Origin: Treponema sp.
GTDB lineage: Bacteria > Spirochaetota > Spirochaetia > Treponematales > Treponemataceae
Length of the DNA stretch: 46,274 nucleotides
Direction: 5' to 3'
Assembly: GCA_016283615.1 (NCBI GenBank)
Contig: JAEENG010000039.1
Coordinates: 1-46,274 of the forward strand
In this document: positions 25,780 to 34,177 of the stretch, piece after piece
How positions within the stretch are numbered: the first letter of the stretch is position 1
Layout of the letters: each line of letters starts with the position of its first letter
Notes under the pieces: generated by a model
The model's input: the letters and a program-made list of their open reading frames with translations, nothing else
The model's database searches: none
Told to the model about the DNA's origin: nothing
Program-made: the position numbers and the translations under genes

Positions 25780-26199
25780 ATGAAAAAGAATTTGATTTTT
25801 GCAGTACTTTTACTCGGTGCAGCAATGCTTTTTGCAGAAAACTATGTAGTTAAATCAGTAAGCGGCAAAGTTACATACGAAAGCGCACCTGGCAAATGGT
25901 CAGAAGTTAAGGCTGGTCAGAAACTTTCTGATTCAACTGTACTCAACACTTCTGTTAACTCAAAACTCGTTCTTGTTACTGAAGACAACGCAACTGTAAC
26001 AGTTAAAGCAATGCAGAAAGGTACAGCTGAGTCTCTGGTAAAAGCAAATGCCTCTGTTGCAAAAGGACTTAAGAAAAACCCTGCAAGTACAATTGCTAAA
26101 AAATCAGCAGCTGGTGCAGTAACAGAAAATTCAAAGGGTGTTGCAACAGCTTCTTCTCGCGCAAGTGAAGCAAAGGAAGATATTGAGATCGATGAATAA
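25780..26199 (+). CDS. Small exported FecR-like protein
   Basis: A 139-residue protein with a signal peptide (to about 19, FAVLLLGAAMLFA) and a short FecR-type beta domain: VKSVSGKVTYES, WSEVKAGQKLSDSTVLNT, SKLVLVTEDNATVTV. A Lys/Ala/Ser-rich, probably disordered tail follows, ending in acidic residues. FecR-like domains often act in envelope signalling. It overlaps the downstream CHASE2-cyclase by 8 nt (ATGAATAA), so the two are translationally coupled and the small protein may modulate the cyclase sensor domain. Its promoter carries a perfect -10. Confidence 0.75.
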   Translation: MKKNLIFAVLLLGAAMLFAENYVVKSVSGKVTYESAPGKWSEVKAGQKLSDSTVLNTSVNSKLVLVTEDNATVTVKAMQKGTAESLVKANASVAKGLKKNPASTIAKKSAAGAVTENSKGVATASSRASEAKEDIEIDE

Positions 26200-28864
26200 A
26201 AAGATCCTCAATTTAATAATTGTATCTTTGTCTGTAGTTGTCAGTTCTTTGTTTCTGCTGACAACTACTGATAAAAAAATGAGCGACTTCTTTCAGAGGC
26301 CGCTTAAATCGACAGTGGAATCTCCCTCTGTCGTTATGATTAATATCGATGATGCCAGTGTAGAAAACATCGGTACATGGCCTTTTAACCGCGATATCTA
26401 CGCGTCTGCACTTATCACAATGCGCGAGTTAGGTGCTGAATCAGCCGTATTCGATTTAAGCTTTCTGGATAAAAGCCCTGCCAAAGTAGACGAAAATTTT
26501 GTCTACAATGAACTTCCACAATACATACAAAGCGATTTTGACCGTCTTAAAGCCGGCCAGCAGTCTGCAGATGACACTTTAAACAGTGTTTTGACTTCTG
26601 TAGGATACGTTGTACGTCCGCTGGACCAGATTCTTGCGGGTGAACTCGGCTTTTTTAATAATTCGTATTTATGCTTCAGTTTGAGCGATGATAAAGTTTC
26701 TGAAGAAGAACTTGATCAGATGGAAAATTTCCTTCCGCTCAAAAACATCGAAGTTAAGGGCGATACTTTAACCCCGGAATATTCGGGAGCACTTTGTGCC
26801 CTTCCGGAACTTATTGCAAAGACTCAGGGAGCCGGATTTGTTAATGCAGATAAAGATGAAGACGGATATCTCCGCCGGGTACATCCTGTATTAAAATTCA
26901 ACGGAAAATACTACGGTCAGCTGGTTCTGGTTCCGCTTTTAAAGAAATTCGGCAATCCGCTCGTACAGATTTCAAATTCAAGTATTGTTCTTAAAAACTG
27001 TAAAATTGACGAAAACACAACGCGCGACATAAAAATACCTAGATGCCGCGACGGTTCTGTTCAAATAAAATATCCGAGAAAGCAGTATGTGGATTATAAT
27101 GCTACTTCTCTCTGGAACATTTATCGAATTCACCTTTACGAAGGCTTCTTAAAAGATGTCATTTATGAGATGAATGAAAACGGCTTCTTTGATTATTTTG
27201 AAGGAGACAATCCGTCTGAACTCTGGGAAGCCTGCGAATACATGCATAACGAAATTGTTTCAAATGGTGAAGATGCAGCAAACGAAATTACATTCGATTC
27301 ATACATGAATTACAAAAATTCCTTTTATTCGAATGTAGATCTTCTGCTTTCGGGCGATGCTGAACAGGCAATCCTTTCCGAATCCGAAACTGACGCTGAA
27401 CTTACTCAGTATGTTAAAGATGCATTTGCGGTTGCCAGGGACTATTATAATGAATTAAAAACTGGCCGTGCTGAACTTTCAGAGCAGCTCAAGGGTGCAA
27501 TCTGTATCTTTGGTACAACTGCCACAAGTACAACCGACTTTGGAATCAACCAGTATGAAGAAGGATTCCCTAATCCGGGTGTTCACTACACTTTTGCAAA
27601 CATGATTCTAAGCCAGGACTTTGTTGATGACAGTGCTCCGTGGATCAGCATTTTAATTGCAATTATTCTTTGTCTTGCTTACGGCCTTCTTTCTGACAAA
27701 ATCAGGGGTACAAGCCGCCAGATTGTTCTTGGCATTGTCATGATTGCAGGAACTGCATTACTGCTCTTCCTGTACTTTGCTGTAACAAGAAGGTTTATCG
27801 GATTTATTGCACCTGTTTTGAGTCTTGTACTTACATTCATTGCAACGACCGTAATCGGCTTTATGACTGCAAGCAAGGACAAAAAATTCATCACAAACGC
27901 TTTCAGCCAGTGTCTTTCCAAGGAAGTTGTAAACGAAATCGTCGCAAATCCTTCAAGCTTTAAGCTCGGCGGACAGCGCCTTGAAATGACTGCAATCTTT
28001 ACTGATATCCAGAAGTTCTCTTCTTTCAGTGAACTTTTGACTGCGAGTCAGCTCGTTTCTCTGTTGAACTATTATCTTACCCGCATGAGCGACATTATCA
28101 TGGACGAACGCGGAACTGTAGATAAGTATGAAGGAGACGCCATCATCGCTCTTGTCGGTGCTCCTGTAAAAATGGAAGACCACGCTGTCAGAGCCGTAAC
28201 TGCAGCAATCAAAATGAAGGCTGCCGAAGAAGAGATGAATAAAGAAATCCTTAAAATCGCTTCTCTTGATGCAAAACCATCTGATATGGAAGACGATTTG
28301 TATGATTCCTTTAAGATCCTTGTATCGAACGGTAAAAAACTCTTTACCCGTATCGGTATCAACAGCGGCGAAATGATTGCCGGCTACATGGGTAGTGAAA
28401 ACAAAAAGAACTACACTATGATGGGAAACAACGTTAACCTTGCAAGCCGTCTTGAAGGTGTAAATAAGCAGTATTCAACCGGCGGTATTCTGTGCAGCGA
28501 AGCTACAGCAAAGCTTCTGGACAGTTCAATCATCGTCCGTAAACTTGACCGCGTACGCGTTGTAAACGTAAATACTCCGATACGCCTTTATGAACCGATT
28601 TGTTTTGCAGCTGATTTAACTGAGGATAAAAAAGCATATCTTTCTGACTGGGAAGAAGCTATGAACCTTTTTGAATCTAAAGAGTACGAAAAGGCAAATG
28701 CTCTCCTTGAAGAATTGAATAAAAAAGATCCTGAAGACCATGTCTGCTCTTATTACCTGAGTCTCCTTAAAGACTTCTTCTTAAAGGGCAGGACACCGGT
28801 TGCCCAGGATAACATCGGCGTTGAATACATGGACGACGGTGTATTCAAGTTACTCCAGAAGTAA
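26192..28864 (+). CDS. CHASE2-domain class III adenylate cyclase
   Basis: Membrane sensor that should make cAMP. Start: ATG at 26192, since the open frame reaching farther upstream is only overlap with the FecR-like gene; this gives 890 residues. There is one N-terminal helix (4-25), an extracytoplasmic CHASE2 domain (about 30-470, with VVMINIDDASVENIGTWPF), and three helices (about 485-559). The cyclase domain runs from about 590: metal Asp605 (IFTDIQKFSS) and Asp649 (EGDAIIALVG), base-contacting Lys645, transition-state Asn749 and Arg753 (VNLASR). At the position where adenine-specific enzymes usually have Asp, it has Asn746, so ATP versus GTP specificity is not certain. A C-terminal helical extension follows. 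Confidence 0.88.
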   Translation: MNKKILNLIIVSLSVVVSSLFLLTTTDKKMSDFFQRPLKSTVESPSVVMINIDDASVENIGTWPFNRDIYASALITMRELGAESAVFDLSFLDKSPAKVDENFVYNELPQYIQSDFDRLKAGQQSADDTLNSVLTSVGYVVRPLDQILAGELGFFNNSYLCFSLSDDKVSEEELDQMENFLPLKNIEVKGDTLTPEYSGALCALPELIAKTQGAGFVNADKDEDGYLRRVHPVLKFNGKYYGQLVLVPLLKKFGNPLVQISNSSIVLKNCKIDENTTRDIKIPRCRDGSVQIKYPRKQYVDYNATSLWNIYRIHLYEGFLKDVIYEMNENGFFDYFEGDNPSELWEACEYMHNEIVSNGEDAANEITFDSYMNYKNSFYSNVDLLLSGDAEQAILSESETDAELTQYVKDAFAVARDYYNELKTGRAELSEQLKGAICIFGTTATSTTDFGINQYEEGFPNPGVHYTFANMILSQDFVDDSAPWISILIAIILCLAYGLLSDKIRGTSRQIVLGIVMIAGTALLLFLYFAVTRRFIGFIAPVLSLVLTFIATTVIGFMTASKDKKFITNAFSQCLSKEVVNEIVANPSSFKLGGQRLEMTAIFTDIQKFSSFSELLTASQLVSLLNYYLTRMSDIIMDERGTVDKYEGDAIIALVGAPVKMEDHAVRAVTAAIKMKAAEEEMNKEILKIASLDAKPSDMEDDLYDSFKILVSNGKKLFTRIGINSGEMIAGYMGSENKKNYTMMGNNVNLASRLEGVNKQYSTGGILCSEATAKLLDSSIIVRKLDRVRVVNVNTPIRLYEPICFAADLTEDKKAYLSDWEEAMNLFESKEYEKANALLEELNKKDPEDHVCSYYLSLLKDFFLKGRTPVAQDNIGVEYMDDGVFKLLQK

Positions 28865-28888
28865 ACACTTTATATATTTCCTGCTGCT

Positions 28889-28919
28889 GACCTGCACTTT
28901 CCGGTGCAGGTCTTTTTTT
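28889..28919 (+). terminator. Terminator of the cyclase operon
   Basis: GACCTGCAC pairs with GTGCAGGTC (9 bp, perfect) over TTTCCG and is followed by seven T residues: a classical intrinsic terminator. Confidence 0.92.
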
Positions 28920-28931
28920 GTCCCGGGCATA

Positions 28932-28965
28932 AAAGAACCGCACTTTATCAAAAGTGCGGTTCTTT
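28932..28965. terminator. Bidirectional terminator between the cyclase and pckG
   Basis: A 15-bp perfect stem, AAAGAACCGCACTTT against AAAGTGCGGTTCTTT, with a 4-nt loop and A/T-rich flanks on both sides. It serves the converging pckG transcript and backs up the preceding terminator. Confidence 0.85.
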
Positions 28966-28966
28966 A

Positions 28967-28991
28967 TTTAGGGTTTATTACAAACCCTAAA
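28967..28991. other. Hairpin in the cyclase-pckG convergent spacer
   Basis: TTTAGGGTTT pairs with AAACCCTAAA (10 bp, perfect), immediately next to the bidirectional terminator. Confidence 0.6.
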
Positions 28992-29000
28992 AACGGCGAA

Positions 29001-29041
29001 GTCAAGGCTTTAAGCGTATGCGTGCCTTGACTCGACGTATC
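29001..29041. other. Long-loop hairpin near the pckG 3' end
   Basis: GTCAAGGC pairs with GCCTTGAC (8 bp) around a 25-nt loop; on the pckG strand it is the first structure after the stop codon. Confidence 0.45.
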
Positions 29042-29056
29042 TAACATCAGTCAGAT

Positions 29057-30901
29057 TTATTTGTTCAAGCGAGCATCCAAATCATCGAGGATTGCTGTAA
29101 GTTCTTTTGGAAGGTGTTTTCCAAATTTTGGATAGTGGTTTTCACGAATATCCTTAACTTCTTTCTTCCATCCTTCAACATCAACTTTGAGGATTTCAGG
29201 AAGAGTTTTCTTGTAGTAGTCAGCAAGACCGTCTGTGTTGATAGCACCGTCTTTTGGCATGAAACCGATTGGTGTATCTACGCAGTTGTCTTTTCCGTCA
29301 CAGCGGTCAAAAATCCATGCGAGAACGCGTGAGTTGTCACCGTATCCCGGCCACATGAATCCGCCTGGAAGATCTGCGTTGTTTTCGTCCTTGCGGAACC
29401 AGTTAACGTAGAAGATCTTTGGAAGAAGATTCTTGTCTTTTGCTGCGTTACCAACATCGATCCAGTGCTGGAAGTAGTCACCCATGTTGTATCCGCAGAA
29501 TGGGATGATTGCGAACGGGTCGCGGCGGATTTTACCAACTTCAGCGGCATTGATTGTAGAAGCAGCAGTGATTTCTGAACCAACGATTGATCCGAGGAAT
29601 ACACCGTGTTCCCAAGAGCGTGACTGATGTACGAGAGGTACAGTTGACGGGCGGCGTCCACCAAAGAGGATAGCACTGATAGGTACACCTTTTGGATCTT
29701 CCCATTCAGGAGCGATACATGGACACTGTTTAGCAGGTGCTGTAAAGCGTGCGTTCGGGTGAGCCATTTCTTCTCCCTTAGGAGCTTTGTCTTTTGGAAG
29801 AGCATCACGTGTCTGTCCTTTCCAGTCAACAAGTTTGCCTGTAGCAGGGTATCCGATACCTTCCCACCATACATCTCCGTCTTCTGTGAGTGCACAGTTT
29901 GTGAAAATTGTGTTTTTAGAAGCAGAAATGAGGGCGTTCTTGTTAGATTCTGCAGATGTTCCCGGTGCAACACCGAAGAAACCTGCTTCAGGGTTGATAG
30001 CATAGAGACGGCCGTCATCGCCGAATTTCATCCATGCGATATCATCACCGATTGTTTCAACTTTCCAGCCAGGAATTGTTGGAATAAGCATTGCGAGGTT
30101 TGTTTTTCCACATGCTGAAGGGAAAGCACCTGTAACGTATTTAACTTCACCCTGTGGGTTAGTAAGTTTAAGAATAAGCATGTGTTCTGCAAGCCAGCCT
30201 TCCTGACGAGCAATAACAGTAGCGATACGAAGAGCGAAACATTTTTTTCCGAGGAGGGCGTTTCCACCGTATCCTGAACCGTAAGACCATACGAGGTGTT
30301 CTTCCGGGAACTGTGAAATGTATTTGTGTTCAACGTCTGCACATGGCCAGATTCCGTTGTCTTTTTCGCCGTTGTTGAGCGGTTTACCAACTGAGTGGAG
30401 ACATGGAACAAAGTTGTCATCGAGATACTGCCATACTTTTTCGCCGGCACGTGTCATGATGTCCATGTTCAATACAACGTATTCTGAGTCTGTAAGTTCA
30501 ACGCCGTATTTAGCGATTGGTGAACCAAGTGGTCCCATACAGAAAGGAATAACGTACATTGTGCGTCCGTGCATACATCCTTTGTAAAGACCTTTCATTG
30601 TTGCCTTGAGTTCAACAGGGTCGATCCAGTGGTTTGTTGGACCTGCATCTTCTTCTTTTACTGATGAAATAAATGTACGTGATTCAACACGGGCTACATC
30701 ACTTGGAAGTGAGCGGAACAAGAAACTGTTTGGTTTTTTAGCGAGTGGTGTTGCAAGACCTGCGTCAACACATTTCTGCATCAACTGGTCATACTCTTTT
30801 GTAGAACCGTCGCATACTACAACATTGTCCGGTTCACACATCTTAACACATTCTTCAACCCAAGAACGAATCTTTGAGTTTTTGATTTCGTTAACTGTCA
30901 T
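29057..30901 (-). CDS. pckG: Phosphoenolpyruvate carboxykinase (GTP)
   Basis: Interconverts oxaloacetate and phosphoenolpyruvate with GTP/GDP. In fermenting spirochaetes it probably runs towards CO2 fixation into oxaloacetate for succinate formation, which is inference. The 614 residues fit the GTP-dependent family: ESRTFISS and PTNHW (substrate region), [15 protein letters not shown] (207-221), the P-loop with reactive Cys in FPSACGKTN (260-268), GDDIAWM, and [12 protein letters not shown]. The ATG follows AAGGAGC. It is a single gene with its own strong promoter and shares a terminator region with the cyclase. Confidence 0.97.
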   Translation of the reverse strand: MTVNEIKNSKIRSWVEECVKMCEPDNVVVCDGSTKEYDQLMQKCVDAGLATPLAKKPNSFLFRSLPSDVARVESRTFISSVKEEDAGPTNHWIDPVELKATMKGLYKGCMHGRTMYVIPFCMGPLGSPIAKYGVELTDSEYVVLNMDIMTRAGEKVWQYLDDNFVPCLHSVGKPLNNGEKDNGIWPCADVEHKYISQFPEEHLVWSYGSGYGGNALLGKKCFALRIATVIARQEGWLAEHMLILKLTNPQGEVKYVTGAFPSACGKTNLAMLIPTIPGWKVETIGDDIAWMKFGDDGRLYAINPEAGFFGVAPGTSAESNKNALISASKNTIFTNCALTEDGDVWWEGIGYPATGKLVDWKGQTRDALPKDKAPKGEEMAHPNARFTAPAKQCPCIAPEWEDPKGVPISAILFGGRRPSTVPLVHQSRSWEHGVFLGSIVGSEITAASTINAAEVGKIRRDPFAIIPFCGYNMGDYFQHWIDVGNAAKDKNLLPKIFYVNWFRKDENNADLPGGFMWPGYGDNSRVLAWIFDRCDGKDNCVDTPIGFMPKDGAINTDGLADYYKKTLPEILKVDVEGWKKEVKDIRENHYPKFGKHLPKELTAILDDLDARLNK

Positions 30902-30933
30902 TAGAAGCTCCTTATAAGAAAACTATTGCGCCC

Positions 30934-30962
30934 ATTATAGTGTTTTTTGGCCTTATATTCAA
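30934..30962 (-). promoter_or_regulatory. pckG promoter
   Basis: On the minus strand: TTGAAT (30962-30957), 17-nt spacer, perfect TATAAT (30939-30934). The leader is about 25-30 nt. Confidence 0.7.
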
Positions 30963-31060
30963 TCAGATACACTAGAAAAATCCGTAATCTGCGTGAGATG
31001 ACTTTCTCGACAGAAGACGAAAAAAATGGTACTTTTAACGAAATAAAACAGAGGAAAAAC

Positions 31061-32443
31061 ATGGATTCAATTTTAAAATGGGTCGTACTGGCAGCTGCCG
31101 TTTTAATGTACGTCCTCGTAATTGCCTTTCAGGAAAAAAAGGTATGGTTTACAAGTATTGCGGCTATTCTGACAATTACGCTCGCAATTATTTTTCCGGG
31201 AATCATTTTTAAGGCAGACGGTCAAACAACAGGCAGGCTTTTTGCCCTTTCGCATTCGTTCGGAACTTTGATTAACTGGAACGTAATGATGATTTACGTG
31301 GGCGCAATGACTATCGCCGCCTTGTTTCTGTATTCAAAAGTGCCTGCAAAAATCGCAGATGCTCTCGTTGCGGCAGCTCCTTCTACAGGCGTTGCAATGG
31401 TATTCATCCTTGCAATGACAGGTATCATTTCGATTTTCGTAGAAAACGTTGCGACTGTTCTTGTAATGGCCCCGATCGCTCTTTCGCTGTGCAAAAAGTT
31501 AAAGATGAACCCGACCATGTTCATGATTGGTCTTGCAGTTATGTCAAACCTTGAAGGAACCGCAACCCTCGTCGGTGATCCTCCGAGCATGATTTTTGCC
31601 GCAGAAGCAGGTTACAACTTCAACGACTTTTTTGTTCACGACGGACGCCTTTCAATCTTCTTTGTAATTCAGGCAGGTCTTCTTACAGGCTGTGTTTTCT
31701 TTTACGCTATGTTTGCAAAATACAAGGATAAGACTGCTGTAGAAACTGAACCTGTTATTTCTGCATTCCCTGCAATTCTTATGCTTCTGATGATTTTTGG
31801 TCTTGCAGCACTTTCGTTCGTTTCTCCTGTTCTGGAAAAAGTTCTTCCGTCTGCTGTAATGAAAATGTCTTCCGGCGGATTTGTAATGATTCTTGCTGTG
31901 TGCGGCGTTCTCTGGTATCTGTTGAATCAGAAAAAGTCCAGGGCAGAAACCTGGGAACTTATCAAAGGTCTGGACTGGGAAACAATCTTCTTCCTCTGCG
32001 GAATCTTTGTTATGGTTGGAGCAATTGCCGGTGTCGGACTTCTGGACGACTTTGCCGCATTCCTCGTATCAAAAACAGGCGGAAGCAAGTTTATCGGCTT
32101 TATCGTAATTCTCGTTGTTTCCATCATAATTTCAGGCTTTGTTGACAACGTGCCTTATATTATGGTTATGCTTCCTGTTGCAAAGAAAATGGCACTCGGG
32201 CTTGGCCTTGTAGACCCTGTAACCGGTGTCGGCGCTGAACTTCTGATGTTTGCCCTTCTTGTAGGAAGCTGTCTTGGCGGTAACTTAACTCCATTTGGAG
32301 CAAGTGCAAACGTTGTGGCTATGGGGATTGTTAAACGTGAAGGCTATCCGATGAATTTTGCCAAGTGGCTTAAAGTTGGCGGAACCTTTACAGTTCTTAC
32401 AACTGCCGCAAGTGCAATCGTTCTCTGGCTTATCTGGGCTTAG
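31061..32443 (+). CDS. ArsB/NhaD/SLC13-type ion-transporter permease
   Basis: A polytopic inner-membrane transporter, about 11-12 helices in 460 residues. The frame is open 38 codons farther upstream, but that part is polar and non-conserved; ATG at 31061 sits behind GAGG and starts with a hydrophobic helix. Ion-transporter-superfamily motifs appear twice, as expected from its inverted-repeat fold: VENVATVLVMAPIALSLC with GTATLVGDPPSMIFA in the first half, and FVDNVPYIMVMLPVAKKM with GNLTPFGASANVVAMG in the second. Substrates in the superfamily include Na+/H+, arsenite and di-/tricarboxylates. Proximity to pckG would suit a C4-dicarboxylate role, but this is weak evidence. Confidence 0.85.
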   Translation: MDSILKWVVLAAAVLMYVLVIAFQEKKVWFTSIAAILTITLAIIFPGIIFKADGQTTGRLFALSHSFGTLINWNVMMIYVGAMTIAALFLYSKVPAKIADALVAAAPSTGVAMVFILAMTGIISIFVENVATVLVMAPIALSLCKKLKMNPTMFMIGLAVMSNLEGTATLVGDPPSMIFAAEAGYNFNDFFVHDGRLSIFFVIQAGLLTGCVFFYAMFAKYKDKTAVETEPVISAFPAILMLLMIFGLAALSFVSPVLEKVLPSAVMKMSSGGFVMILAVCGVLWYLLNQKKSRAETWELIKGLDWETIFFLCGIFVMVGAIAGVGLLDDFAAFLVSKTGGSKFIGFIVILVVSIIISGFVDNVPYIMVMLPVAKKMALGLGLVDPVTGVGAELLMFALLVGSCLGGNLTPFGASANVVAMGIVKREGYPMNFAKWLKVGGTFTVLTTAASAIVLWLIWA

Positions 32444-32835
32444 GCTTCGATATTGAGAAGTGTTCCGGGCTGCGGGTTCAATCCTGCAAGTCCGTAACCG
32501 CTTATATTTGCCTTATCAATTTCTTTCTGCAATTCACCCTGATAATTTTGAATCAGGCTGTCAAGTTCACCCTGAGCAAAGGCGTCTTCGTTGTCTCCGT
32601 AGAGGGGCTGCTTAGGTTCATTTCTTAAACTAATCAACTGATTTATAAGCGAATTTAATATCTGGATTTTGCTGACTGCGATTCCGTTCTGGTTGTCTGG
32701 TGCGGCAACGCCTGAAATGTGGTCAAACTGAGAGTAAATTACGGCAGAAGGGCTCACAGGAACATATAATTTTCCTGAACTTCCTGAGACAATTCCATTG
32801 TATGAATATGCGTTTAATGAAATAGAATCAACCAT
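32440..32835 (-). CDS. Hypothetical protein, 131 residues
   Basis: I do not recognise this family. The product is soluble, with no signal peptide. It starts MVDSISLNAYSYNG and has a Gly/Ser-rich N-terminal part, then a helical region (about 50-105, KIQILNSLINQLISLRNE and LDSLIQNYQGELQKEID), and ends LNPQPGTLLNIEA. The 3' end overlaps the convergent permease gene by 4 nt. It lies downstream of the solute-binding lipoprotein with a 57-nt gap that contains a hairpin enclosing its ribosome-binding site. Coding is supported by the clean start signal and length. Confidence 0.65.
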   Translation of the reverse strand: MVDSISLNAYSYNGIVSGSSGKLYVPVSPSAVIYSQFDHISGVAAPDNQNGIAVSKIQILNSLINQLISLRNEPKQPLYGDNEDAFAQGELDSLIQNYQGELQKEIDKANISGYGLAGLNPQPGTLLNIEA

Positions 32836-32838
32836 AAC

Positions 32839-32869
32839 TGCGCCTCTATACTTTAAATATCGGCGCAGT
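32839..32869 (-). promoter_or_regulatory. Hairpin over the ribosome-binding site of the 131-residue protein
   Basis: An 8-bp perfect repeat ACTGCGCC / GGCGCAGT (right copy 32862-32869 on the plus strand; left copy begins two bases before this interval, at 32837) lies around a 17-nt loop. On the transcribed strand the GAGG ribosome-binding bases fall at the loop/3'-arm junction, and the ATG follows the stem by one base. Confidence 0.5.
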
Positions 32870-32892
32870 GCAGAGAAAGTTTAGAAATTCGA

Positions 32893-34161
32893 TCAGTTGA
32901 ACTGCTTTTCCCAGGCAGAAAGAAGCTGTGTGATGGTTTCTGTTTCTTTTTCCTGGTTTGTGTTGCCCGCAGAAATAAGATACGGGTAAACAACGCGTTC
33001 CTTAAGGCTTATCCAGCGCGAAGGAAAGGCATATGGGGCTGCAAGGGATTTTTCTGCAGGCAGGTTTCCTAAAAGTGTGTGGTAATAAGTCGGAAATACA
33101 AGTTCGTTTACAGTGTGCAGGGAAGAAAATCCGCCTGAAATACCAAATGTCATGCTCGAAAGATCCATTTTTTTTGCACGTTCAAGCATGCTTTTCTGGT
33201 TTTCAGCCTGGAAGAACCATGTGATAAAATTTTCTGCATCTTTAGGCTGGCGTGATTTCCGGTAAATTGCCATAGAAACCATATTGTCCTGAACCGGAAT
33301 TTTGTCTCTTACAGTAATCCAGCGGAAGGCGAGGTTTTTAATCTGTTCCGAGGTAATTGCAAAAATGTCTTCACTTGATGTGTAGGCAAACAAAGTTCGT
33401 TCTTCGGTAACCTGACGGTATTTTGGCGTGTACAGGTATTTGAACTGAAAGTCCTGTTCGCTCGTTGTCGAAGTGTTGGCTGTTTGTGTCCAGTCCTTGA
33501 TGTATTCAACCGACTGCTTGAGTTTAGCCATGTCGGTTGTAAAGGAAGTTCCCTTTTCCTTAAAGCACTGACCGAAGTTTTTTGTAACGAGATACAAAAA
33601 TTCGTTGTCCCATGAAGGTCCAAAGCCCATTTTTACGTAAAAGTCGTCTTTGTTTTTTGCGTTGAACTGGGCGGCCGTCGTTTTTAATTCATCCAGGGAA
33701 ATCGAATAATTTTTTGGAAGAAGGTATTCGTTTTTTACGGAAAAAATTACTAGCGGCATGTTAAAACTTACAGGAAACAGAAACTGTTTGCCCGAAGCCT
33801 TGCCCCAGTCAAGAAGCGGCCTGTAAATTGTGTCTGCCCTGACGGTGTCTTCGCTTAAAAGCCCGTCGAGCGGCCGGAAATTCTTTTTGATTCTTTTATT
33901 TTTGAGGAATGAACCTACAACGAGGTCCGGCTTTTCTTCGTCTTTTGCAGGCGGGAGCGAGTTTGCAAGATTCGGCTTGTAAACTACGATTGCCTTTGAT
34001 TTTGGATTTAATGAATTGTAAAGTTCTGAGTATGAGACAAATTCCGGGCGGTCGGTCCAGATTGTAAAAGTATCTGTGTCTGTTGAATTATTGCATGAAG
34101 AAAAAAGACCCAGGATTAAAAAAACTGGCGCTAGAAAGCGTAAAAAAGATTTTTTGTCCAT
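32893..34161 (-). CDS. Extracellular solute-binding lipoprotein (family 1-like)
   Basis: A 422-residue lipoprotein: the signal peptide ends FSSC (Cys23), then CNNSTDTDTFTIWTDRPEF. The pattern of an initial TFTIW strand, PDLVVGSF, PVSFNMPLVIFSVKNEYL and a Trp-rich C-terminal half with SLKERVVYPYLISAG fits sugar-type extracellular binding proteins. No permease or ATPase gene adjoins it. It follows the aminotransferase gene by 16 nt on the same strand and has a poor ribosome-binding site. The substrate is unknown; a maintained but orphan receptor or a structural lipoprotein are both possible. Confidence 0.75.
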   Translation of the reverse strand: MDKKSFLRFLAPVFLILGLFSSCNNSTDTDTFTIWTDRPEFVSYSELYNSLNPKSKAIVVYKPNLANSLPPAKDEEKPDLVVGSFLKNKRIKKNFRPLDGLLSEDTVRADTIYRPLLDWGKASGKQFLFPVSFNMPLVIFSVKNEYLLPKNYSISLDELKTTAAQFNAKNKDDFYVKMGFGPSWDNEFLYLVTKNFGQCFKEKGTSFTTDMAKLKQSVEYIKDWTQTANTSTTSEQDFQFKYLYTPKYRQVTEERTLFAYTSSEDIFAITSEQIKNLAFRWITVRDKIPVQDNMVSMAIYRKSRQPKDAENFITWFFQAENQKSMLERAKKMDLSSMTFGISGGFSSLHTVNELVFPTYYHTLLGNLPAEKSLAAPYAFPSRWISLKERVVYPYLISAGNTNQEKETETITQLLSAWEKQFN

Positions 34162-34177
34162 GAGCCAATTATAACTT

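Noticed and set aside
29278..30018. A 246-codon frame inside pckG on the same strand
   Set aside because: It is Ser/Thr/Leu-rich, lacks a start signal and lies wholly within the conserved PckG frame, so it is a shadow.
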